Origin: G963665405 sp963665405 | Lineage (GTDB): Bacteria > Chloroflexota > Dehalococcoidia > Lucifugimonadales > G963665405 | DNA: 64,000 nt | Direction: 5' to 3' | Assembly: GCA_963665405.2 (NCBI GenBank) | Contig: CAXXUH010000004.1 | Span: 620,001 to 684,000 of the forward strand | Part shown: piece after piece, positions 1-7,369 of the stretch | How the letters are laid out: each line of letters starts with the position of its first letter | How positions within the stretch are numbered: the stretch's first letter is position 1 | Position numbers and translations under genes: made by a program | Notes under the pieces: generated by a model | Seen by the model: only the letters and a program-made list of their open reading frames with translations | The model's database searches: none | What the model was told of the DNA's origin: nothing

Positions 1-704
1 AGCGGGGCGAGACGGCGCGCGGCTGCGTGCTCGTCTTCCCCTCTGCCGAGCTGGTGGAGCTCCTGGGCATCGCCGGCTTCGACTTCATCCACGTTGACGG
101 CGAGCACGGCTCCTTCAGCCCGGATTCTGTCGACGCGATGTGTCGTGCCGCCGCCGGCGCCGGCCTTACCACCACTGCCCGCGTGCCCAGCCTGGAGCCG
201 TCCGTGATAAACCAGTTCCTGGACCGGGGCGTACTGGGGATCGTCGGTCCCCACATCGAGACCGCCGACCAGGCGCGAATCCTGGCCGGCGCCTGCCGGT
301 TCGGTCCTCGGGGTGACCGTAGCTGGGGCGCCGGACGGGGAACCCTGTATAACGACCCGGCCTCGATCGAAGACAGCAGCGGCTCCAGAGTCAAGCTGAT
401 GGACCGGGCAAACTCCCAGATGCTGGTCGTTGCGCAGCTCGAGACCGTCACGGCCATCGACAACCTGGAAGCCATCCTGGACGTCGATGGCATCGACGCC
501 TTCACCTATGGCCCCAACGATCTGGCTCAGTCGATGGGCCAGCCCGGCCAGCCCGGTCACCCCGACGTCGTCAAGCTGATGCGCACGACGACGGATCGGA
601 TCCACTCGGCGGGCCGCAAGATGCAGTCCGACATACAGGAGACCGTCTACGCGCCTGCCATGATACTCGAAGGCGCGCGCCGGTTTCTGAGCGACAAGCC
701 ATGA
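1..704 (+). CDS. HpcH/HpaI-family aldolase (5'-truncated by window)
   Basis: The frame is open from the first bases (residues RGETARGC precede the internal GTG at 27), so the true start lies upstream of the window. The protein matches the HpcH/HpaI (2,4-dihydroxyhept-2-enedioate / 4-hydroxy-2-oxovalerate type) class II aldolases. It has the DGEHG motif after the first strand, the metal-ligand Glu in AQLETVTAIDN and the Asp in GPNDLAQSMG. These enzymes cleave 2-keto-4-hydroxy acids to pyruvate plus an aldehyde, using a divalent metal in the cytoplasm. About 234 residues are visible against roughly 250 for the family, so only a short N-terminus is missing. The substrate cannot be told from sequence. 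A zinc alcohol dehydrogenase follows on the same strand after a repeat-filled gap. Confidence 0.85.
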   Translation, partial: RGETARGCVLVFPSAELVELLGIAGFDFIHVDGEHGSFSPDSVDAMCRAAAGAGLTTTARVPSLEPSVINQFLDRGVLGIVGPHIETADQARILAGACRFGPRGDRSWGAGRGTLYNDPASIEDSSGSRVKLMDRANSQMLVVAQLETVTAIDNLEAILDVDGIDAFTYGPNDLAQSMGQPGQPGHPDVVKLMRTTTDRIHSAGRKMQSDIQETVYAPAMILEGARRFLSDKP

Positions 705-807
705 CGCCTGGTGGTCGCCAGGCCCGACCCCGGATCGCGTAGGGGCGCACGACGGCGCGCCCGGTCCCTTCCCATCGCAGGGGCACACCCAAATCGCCCG
801 GGTGGTC

Positions 808-1008
808 CCTCGTAACGGGGTTCCAAAGGGGGGCGTGGCCCCCCTTTGCGGGGTATGGGGCGTCCCCACACCTTCCGGGCGGGCGGGTGGGACAGAACGC
901 GTCGGCTTCTGGAGTGGCCGAGGGGTGGAACCCCCATGCCGGGAGTCTGAGGGTGTCCCTCAGTTAGTACTTTTCCCCTTCCCGGCGGGGAGGGGCCCCA
1001 AAGCGTGA
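808..1008. repeat. Composite intergenic repeat (family B fragment plus family A)
   Basis: The gap between the aldolase and dehydrogenase holds two repeat types side by side. Positions 808-893 resemble, in inverted orientation, the repeat at 19491-19659 (G-run, gccccccctttgcgggg, ggcgggcgggtggg). Positions 935-1005 match the family A core: gccgggagtctgagggtg, then a ccccttcccggcgggg palindrome. Both can fold into strong GC hairpins. No gene is seen here. Confidence 0.7.
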
Positions 1009-1032
1009 TCTAGCAGAGGAGGAAATACAATC

Positions 1033-2082
1033 ATGGCAACAATGACCGCAGCGCTGTTCGACGGCAAGGGACACATGAACGTCGTCGAGATGGACCGGCC
1101 GAAGCCCGGACCGGGCGACGTCCTCATCCGAATCCGCGAGACCGGTATCTGCGGCTCGGACCTTATCATCTACACCGACCTGACCACCCCGGAGAAGATC
1201 CCTGCCGGGCACGAGGTCGCGGGCGAGATCGCAGAGGCCGGGCCGGGAGTCGACGCCAGGAGGGTGGGCGAGCGGATCGCGATCGAAACCATCGGACACG
1301 GCCTCGCGTGCAACGATTGCTGGTACTGCCGGATGGGTCAGTACACTCACTGTCAGAACAAGGCCCCGGACCAGGGCGGCGGGTACGCTCAGTACATCAG
1401 CCGCCGGGCCTTCGGCTGCTACCCGGTGACCGACAGGGTCTCCTGGGAGCAGGCGGCTCTGGTGGAGCCGCTCGCGGTCTCCATCCACGCCGTCCGTCTG
1501 GGGCGGATGATGGGCGACGAAACGGTCGTCGTCCTGGGCTCCGGAACCATAGGACTCACCGCCGTGGCCGCCGCGCGGGCGCTGGGCGCGGGCACGGTGC
1601 TGGCCTCGGCACGCCACGAGCACCAGGCCGCGATGGCCAAGAAGCTGGGCGCCGACGTCGCCCTGCCGCCCGAGAGCAAGGAGTTCCACCAGGCGATCCT
1701 GGACGCCACCGACGGGCGGGGAGCAGACATGACTCTCGAAACCGTCGGCGGAAAGAGCGACGCCATCGTCAAGGAGGCGATCGAGGTGACCCGGAAGCAG
1801 GGCCGGATCATGACCCTTGGCAACTTCCCGGTGCCCGTCTCCCTCCACTGGCTCGATCCGCTGCTCAAGGAGCAGGCGATCATCTTCTCCGCCTGCTACG
1901 GAATCATCGACGGGCGTCACGACTACGAGGTGGCGATCGATCTGATGGACTCGGGCAAGGTCGACCTTGGGCCGATGGTCACCCACCACTACCCGCTGAC
2001 CGACATCCAGAAGGGGTTCGACACCGCCTACAACAAGAAGACCGGGTCGCTCAAGGTCCACATCGACCAGCAGAAAGACTAG
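1033..2082 (+). CDS. Zinc-dependent alcohol/polyol dehydrogenase (MDR superfamily)
   Basis: This 349-residue medium-chain dehydrogenase has the expected domain order. The N-terminal GroES-like domain carries the catalytic-zinc motifs GICGSD and PAGHEVAGE. The structural-zinc loop holds Cys in CNDCWYCRMGQYTHC. The Rossmann fold carries GSGTIG around residues 170-175. It resembles threonine/sorbitol dehydrogenase-like enzymes that oxidise a secondary alcohol with NAD(P)+. A good ribosome site (agcagaggagg, 1012-1022) supports the ATG at 1033. The upstream aldolase suggests a shared catabolic role for sugar-acid-like substrates, but that is inference because a long repeat separates the two. Confidence 0.88.
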   Translation: MATMTAALFDGKGHMNVVEMDRPKPGPGDVLIRIRETGICGSDLIIYTDLTTPEKIPAGHEVAGEIAEAGPGVDARRVGERIAIETIGHGLACNDCWYCRMGQYTHCQNKAPDQGGGYAQYISRRAFGCYPVTDRVSWEQAALVEPLAVSIHAVRLGRMMGDETVVVLGSGTIGLTAVAAARALGAGTVLASARHEHQAAMAKKLGADVALPPESKEFHQAILDATDGRGADMTLETVGGKSDAIVKEAIEVTRKQGRIMTLGNFPVPVSLHWLDPLLKEQAIIFSACYGIIDGRHDYEVAIDLMDSGKVDLGPMVTHHYPLTDIQKGFDTAYNKKTGSLKVHIDQQKD

Positions 2083-2212
2083 CATCCCAGGCCCTTACCC
2101 TCTACCTTTTCGAAGAGACCTCCGGCCTGGGATGGAAAAGCCCATCGTAGTTCATGCTTCGAGCGACCAATTGGGTGGCTGTGCCGACAGGACCAGTACA
2201 GGACAGGGACGG

Positions 2213-2948
2213 ATGAGCGACCGAAAACTTCTTGAGAAGATCGCAGACGGGCTGGCGCACGGGGAGTACTCTCTGCTGGCGGGGGCAGGGGCTTCTCTCG
2301 GTGCAATCGGAGGCGACGGCCGGGCCCTACCATCTGGGCCGGAACTACGCGATGCGCTAATCAAGGACTTCGATATCGACACGGGCGGGGAGAGCATCTC
2401 CCTAGCCCGAGCGTACGACCATTTGTCCCGCCGTGACCGGACCGGCGTCAGCAAGTACCTCAAGAGCTGGTTCACGGGATGCAGACCTTCTTGGCAGGGA
2501 CTGCTGGCCGAATTCAACTGGCATCGAATCTGGACATTGAATATCGATGACGTACTGGAGATCGCATTCCAGGCTCAGGGCCGACCGTTGCAAACGTTCG
2601 GATGGAGACAGCGATTTGTCGACCGGAACTGGTCCCGCTCAAGCCAGATCATTCACTTACACGGCTCAGCGGCACAACTTTTGGACCCAGAACGGGCTGA
2701 CGAGCCGCTCGTGTTCTCAATCCAGGAATATGCCCGGGCGCTGGCCGATGCGCGGTCGTGGCACGGAGTTTTTTTCGATGAGTTCGCCGAACGGCCTTTC
2801 ATAATCATTGGCGCGAGACTGTCTGAAGAGTTTGATCTGGCCGAATTGCTCAATAGTGGGACGGCGGCCGAGCGGCAGACTGGATTTCCTTCGGTAGTTG
2901 TCACGCCAACGCTCACTGCTCTAAGGAAACAAGAGCTTTTCGCCCTAG
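2213..2948 (+). pseudogene. SIR2-NTPase defence-type gene, 5' half (SIR2 domain), split by IS5
   Basis: This segment encodes a SIR2-like NADase domain. It has a nucleotide-binding motif (LLAGAGAS), an NxD motif in WTLNIDDVLE and the catalytic-type His in IIHLHGS, followed by FIIIGARLSEEFDL. I prefer the ATG at 2213 because MSDRKLLEKI runs straight into the domain; an in-frame ATG at 2132 is possible. The frame reads FALG at 2936-2948 and then hits a stop (2957-2959) that belongs to the IS5 element. Removing the IS and one CTAG copy joins it in frame to 4179-5879 and gives an 810-residue SIR2-NTPase-repeat protein. Such proteins (DSR/Avs-like) deplete NAD+ on phage infection. As it stands the gene is disrupted, and a free SIR2 fragment may or may not be expressed. 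Confidence 0.85.
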
Positions 2949-4178
2949 GAACGCTCTGAACAAGTCAGACGGGATGTGGCAGAGTAAGGGCTGGCCCCAC
3001 CTCATGCCGATGGAGGGCGGAAACGATGGACCAGCCGACGTTCGCGGACTTGGAATACCAAGGCAAGAAGCGCAAGACCCGCCGGGAGTTGTTCTTGGAG
3101 CGGATGGATGGGCTCATCCCTTGGCAGCGATTGGAGGAGCGTATCCGCCCGTGCTACCAGGAATATGACCCCAGGCCGGCCGCGGGCGGCGGCCCTATGC
3201 GCTCTCGGTGATGCTGCGCATTCACTGTGTGCAACTCTTCTATAACCTGAGCGATCCCGGCATGGAGGACCTCCTCTATGAGGCCGAATCGGTGCGCCGG
3301 TTCGCCGGGCTGCGACTGTCGGAAGCGTTGCCGGACGAGACCACCATCCTCAACTTCCGTCATCTCCTCGAAAGCCACGAGCTAGGCCAAGGCCTGTTCG
3401 AGGAGATCAACCGCCATCTGGAAGCCCAGGGACTGCGGCTGCGTGAAGGGACGATCGTGGACGCCAGCATCATCGAAGCGCCGTCGTCGACGAAGAATCG
3501 GGGAGGCGCGCGGGACCCGGAGATGCATCAGGCGAAGAAGGGGAATGAGTGGCACTTCGGGATGAAGCTGCACATCGGAGTGGACGCGGATACGGGCTTG
3601 GCGCATAGCATGACGACGACGGCGGCGAACGTGAACGACGTGACCGAAGCCCACCGGCTGCTGCACGGGATGGCCCAGAGGCGCAGGCGTGGGGCGATGC
3701 GGGGTATCAGGGAGTCCAGAAGCGGGAGGAGCATCGGGAGCGACGGGTGGAGTGGCAGGTGGCGATGCGGCCCGGTCTGCGCCGGCACCTGAGTCCCGGG
3801 AGTCAGGAGGCGCTGGGGGAACATCGCAAGGCGTCGGTCAGAGCGAAGGTAGAGCATCCGTTCCTGTATGTGAAACGGCGCTTTGGCTATGCGAAGGTGC
3901 GGTATCGTGGCCTGGCCAAGAACACGCAACGGCTGGTGCTGCTGCTGGGGATGGCCAACCTGCTGATAGCCGCGGGCGGCCAAGCTCGGTGAGAGGGCCA
4001 ACGGTGACCATTCCCGGCAGCGCTCCCTCCCCAGCCTCTCTTCCCCAACCGCGAATGAGGCGTGAGGGCTGCGGCCTGGGCTCCCCGATCCCAGTCGGCG
4101 CGTCGCCGGAGGGTCGAAGCGCCTCCCGTACCCGCCCATTCCAGTAGAATCCGGCTCACCCTTAGTTGTTCAGAGGCC
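2949..4178 (+). mobile_element. IS5-family insertion sequence (about 1,230 bp) inside the SIR2-NTPase gene
   Basis: The element lies between two CTAG copies (2945-2948 and 4179-4182), the YTAR-type target of the IS5 group. Its ends are imperfect inverted repeats: gctctgaacaag near 2953 on the left, and the reverse complement of ttgttcagag near 4166-4175 on the right. The coding frame of the interrupted gene continues exactly across the excised element (CTA then GGC), which defines the boundaries well. The exact outer bases of the terminal repeats are ambiguous by a few nucleotides because the flanks share gccctagg. Confidence 0.85.
3026..3992 (+). pseudogene. IS5-group transposase, two frameshifts
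   Basis: Three consecutive frames together give a full IS5-group DDE transposase. The N-terminal DUF772-type part starts MDQPTFADLEYQGKKRKTRR at 3026. The middle is in another frame from about 3170 (MLRIHCVQLFYNLSDPGMED, GTIVDASII with the first Asp, APSSTKN, RDPEMH). The last part is in a third frame from about 3688 (WGDAGYQG with the second Asp, then VEHPF with the Glu, ending RGLAKN...). Frameshifts near 3170 and between 3672 and 3690 break it. All DDE residues are still encoded, so decay is recent or the shifts are sequencing errors. The element may no longer transpose by itself. Confidence 0.85.
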
Positions 4179-5879
4179 CTAGGCCTCACCGTCATCGAGA
4201 GCGACGGCGAGACATTCGTTCGGACCCTGCTCGAACACTATCGAACCGCCATACAAAGTCTAAGCGGGGAGTATGGTGGAGCGATTTCCCCGGAACTTGC
4301 CAAGTTCCTGCAGCAATTCATTGACCTCCGTTCTTACGATCCGTCGGGCGTTCAGACAACTCGTGACTTCTACGCCGGATACGAACCCACCTGGGGCACT
4401 ATTGCGGCTGACGACGACGCGATTCTACAACTAAGTGAGCAGGTGGCGACCGCGGTCGGTGCAGCTGCGGTGGCTGATGAGGTGACCCAGCAGGTCTATT
4501 TTCTCTCGGGCCGGCCCGGAACTGGCAAGTCCACAATATTACTCCGTGTCGCACAAACTTTGATAGGCTTGGGCGTCAGACCCTTCCTGTTCCGGGCCGA
4601 CGAAGGTATCGACGTTGAAGCCGTGGTGCATTGGCTGCGAACCGTACCCCGAACTGTCTTGCTCTTCGACGATTGCGCGGATTTTGCGCGCGCAATCCAG
4701 CGCCTTTCGGAGACCTGTCGTGAGGAGAACGTCAGACTGCTTGCATTCGGGACGGAGCGGACGGGAAGGATCAGGGCGATACGGGACGCGATTTCATCAA
4801 CTTTCCTCCGACCGGATCCACCCTACGTGAGTGGTCGGTTGTCGGATTCGGACATAGGAACCCTACTGGACAAGCTCAACAGCCGCGGTCGTCTCGGCCA
4901 CATTACTCGGTTCTCCCCGGATCGCCAGCGATCGTACTTCATGCAAACAGCGGGGCGCAGGCTCTTCGAAGGGATGGCAGGGCTTGAAGGGGGGTTGGGC
5001 TTCAATCTGAAGGTGCGAAGAGACTACGACAACCTAAGCAGCGACAGTGGCAGAGTAGCATACGCCGCCGCTTGCATAGCGTACGAACTAGGAGTGGCGT
5101 TGCCACCAGGCACAGCATGTGAGGTGGCAGGGATGCGAACGAGGGAACTGGTGGCTTTCGTGGAAGCAGACGGCGCGGATCTGCTTGAACTCACCCGCGG
5201 TGGTCTGAGGCCTCCACACCGGATAACCGCTTCACTCTTGGTTCGATTGTTGCCACGCCCCGTGCGGTTTTCGATCACATTGTCAACGATCAAGGCTCTG
5301 GCACGGCACGTCGACAGGCAGGCGATCTCGAGCATGACTCGCCCCTACCGGCTAGTTAGACAGTTGATGGATCAGGAGACCGTTGTTCGTCACGTAGGGC
5401 GGGAAAGAGCAAGCGAGTGGTACGACCAGATTAGAGAAGAGTATAGTTGGAACAGCCGATATTGGGAGCAACGCGCGCTCCTGGAATCCCGACTCGGAGA
5501 CCACACCGCTGCTAGGTCGTACGCGGAGAGGGCTTTACGAATTCAGGCACACCCCGTCACTTTTAATACGCTTGGTACCGTCCTAATGCGTATTGCCATC
5601 GACAGGAATGACGTTCAGACTTTGCTTGCTGCCATCGAGAATCTGGAACGCGCTCGAAAGACCCCAAACTGGGAGGCGTCTGAACATCCGTATGTGACGT
5701 TCTTCACCTCCATCATTCGCTTCGGGCAAACTTGGGGACTTGATTCCATTCCCCAGAGGGTTCGCTCGACATGGACGAGTTGGTTCCGAGAGGCGAGTTC
5801 AACCCCGGCATTCTCACATGCAGGGGGGAGAAGTCTCCTTCGCGGATGGCAACGCCAGTGGCTCGAATTGGCGAGCTAG
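4179..5879 (+). pseudogene. SIR2-NTPase defence-type gene, 3' half (P-loop NTPase and repeat domain)
   Basis: This continues the gene begun at 2213 after the IS5 insertion. The first codons read LGLTVIESDGETF, the natural end of the SIR2 fold. A P-loop NTPase module follows with Walker A GRPGTGKST (4509-4535) and a Walker B-like strand VLLFDDCADF, as in STAND-type ATPases. The C-terminal 150 residues are helical and TPR-like (ESRLGDHTAARSYAERALRI). The domain order SIR2, NTPase, repeat sensor is that of Avs5/SIR2-STAND anti-phage proteins. An internal start inside the IS could express this half alone, without the effector. The assignment to defence rests on architecture only. Confidence 0.8.
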
Positions 5880-5953
5880 CCCTCAACCATTTGTGACCAC
5901 GGAGTTGCGCTCGCGGCTCGTCGAATGCCGCGGGTCAGACGCTCGCCGCTAAC

Positions 5954-6811
5954 CTATGAAGAAGACCCTTCCTCAGCCTCAGGCTCAGGCTCGCCCTGGG
6001 GCCCGGCCGCCGCAGCCTCGGTCATCAACCGCACCTGATCGGCGATCCATCGCTTGATCGCGTCGAGCGACGGCGGCGCGACGTAGAATACCTGGATGTC
6101 CGTCGGGAAGGTGACCCGGTGGTCCTCCCGAATGAACAGCACCCCGACGTCGTTCTCCTCCAGGCTCTCGTCGATTGACCTCGCGATGTGGTCGTTGCGT
6201 CTCTTGGATGACTCCTGCAGCCCCTCGAACGCCTTGTTGTAGACCGCTTCGCTGACGAGGCCGATGGACATGACCCGGCGCCAGTCGGAGCTCTCCTCGA
6301 CGGCGGCCCTGTCCTCCGTCGGCTCCAGCTTCGCCGTCGACCGGCAGATCGCCTGGATGAATGAGTACCCCTGAGGATTGAGGCTCTCGATCATGCCGAG
6401 ACCCTCGTCGCCCCCGTCGAAGACCGTCTCGTGGTACACCCGGGTGACAGAGCCGAAGCCGCGCTCCAGCTTCTGGACGTGGTCGCGGACCTCCGACCAG
6501 TAGCGCTCGACGAGCTGCCGTCCGCCCGCGGGCGCGTCTGGACCCAGCGGGAACGTGGGGACCAGGAAGAGCTTCCTATTGTCTTTGTATAGCGAGGCCT
6601 CAGGCTTGGGGATCTGGACGAACGGGGTCTTTCCCTGGGCCTCTTCGTCGAGCTCCTCGGTCTCGGAGCTCCCCTCGGGCGGCTCCGCTTCAGCCTCCGC
6701 GGACTCGGTCTTGGGCTCCGTGGGCTTCTCTTCAGGCTCTGGGTCGTGCCCAGGCTTTCCCTGAGCCTCCGCGGACTCCGACTGGGGTTCCTGCTTCTCT
6801 TCTTCGGTCAA
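5954..6811 (-). CDS. Conserved-looking hypothetical protein with acidic low-complexity N-terminus
   Basis: This is a 285-residue protein of unknown function. Residues 1-60 are a Glu/Pro-rich disordered segment (EEEKQEPQSESAEAQGKPG and similar). Residues 75-260 look folded: YKDNRKLFLVPTFPLGPDAP, then a Trp/Tyr/Arg-rich region and a segment with SLEENDVGVLFIREDH. The tail is again acidic (EPEPEAEEGSSS). No signal peptide or membrane segment is visible. Codon use and the clean frame argue for a real gene. It stands alone between the SIR2-NTPase gene and a repeat-filled gap. I do not recognise the family. Confidence 0.75.
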   Translation of the reverse strand: MTEEEKQEPQSESAEAQGKPGHDPEPEEKPTEPKTESAEAEAEPPEGSSETEELDEEAQGKTPFVQIPKPEASLYKDNRKLFLVPTFPLGPDAPAGGRQLVERYWSEVRDHVQKLERGFGSVTRVYHETVFDGGDEGLGMIESLNPQGYSFIQAICRSTAKLEPTEDRAAVEESSDWRRVMSIGLVSEAVYNKAFEGLQESSKRRNDHIARSIDESLEENDVGVLFIREDHRVTFPTDIQVFYVAPPSLDAIKRWIADQVRLMTEAAAAGPQGEPEPEAEEGSSS

Positions 6812-6882
6812 GGGTCGTCACCGCCTTCGGCGTCAGTCTACGTCCGGGACCACCAGGTCGTCCAGCAGGGTCCGCCAACGGC

Positions 6883-7062
6883 CAGGGCCTTTTCAAAGTC
6901 CGATCGTTGGCCATCCAGCGTGTGGTTCCGCAGCTCCAACGTTCCTGAGCAGGGGGGGGGGGGCGCATAGGGCATGCACCGGGCCCCGGCCGGGGGTTCC
7001 GAAGAGGGCAAAACCCCCTTTGCAGGGTTTGGGGTGCCCCAATCCATTGGGCGGGTTGGGGG
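6883..7062 (-). repeat. Dispersed intergenic repeat, family B (inverted copy)
   Basis: About 180 bp here are the reverse complement of 19491-19659 with roughly 80-85% identity by eye. Shared blocks are ggactttgaaaaggccct, ggatggccaac, ccggccggggccc and gcccaatgg plus ggggcacccc. A run of 12 G lies at 6951-6962. It fills the gap upstream of the minus-strand hypothetical gene. No coding potential is seen in either orientation. Confidence 0.8.
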
Positions 7063-7195
7063 GAGAACGAAACGGCCCTACACAACGGCCGCTTCTGTTG
7101 ACTGAACTAGCACACGCGTGCTATTATATCCATAGAGGATCGACCGAGCGGTCGGTCCCTCTCTTTGTCACAGCCCCCATCGACCAATCCGCGCC

Positions 7196-7300
7196 ATGTT
7201 GTCATTCTGAGCGGCAGCAAAGAATCTGGGGAGGCGGAGCCCACGCCGCCTGCGCCCGATCCGGCCATCCCAGATCGTCCCCCCGCCGCAGGTGGACTCC
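7196..7300. repeat. Dispersed repeat, family C (tgtcattctgagcg type)
   Basis: The block ttgtcattctgagcggcagc followed by aaagaatctgggg (7199-7231) matches a repeat type scattered in several bacterial phyla. A related, palindromic copy is at 10868-10970. The rest of the gap (to the fdhA stop at 7370) contains no recognisable gene. Confidence 0.55.
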
Positions 7301-7369
7301 CGAGCAAAATGGAACACTTTGGGACACTTTGAAACAGAAGAACCTGCTCGCTGCCTGTTTCGCCGCTCG

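Noticed and set aside
964..2085. Long minus-strand open frame opposite the alcohol dehydrogenase, and similar ones at 20194-21330 and 21579-23015
   Set aside because: They mirror well-supported genes codon for codon and contain no family-like sequence.
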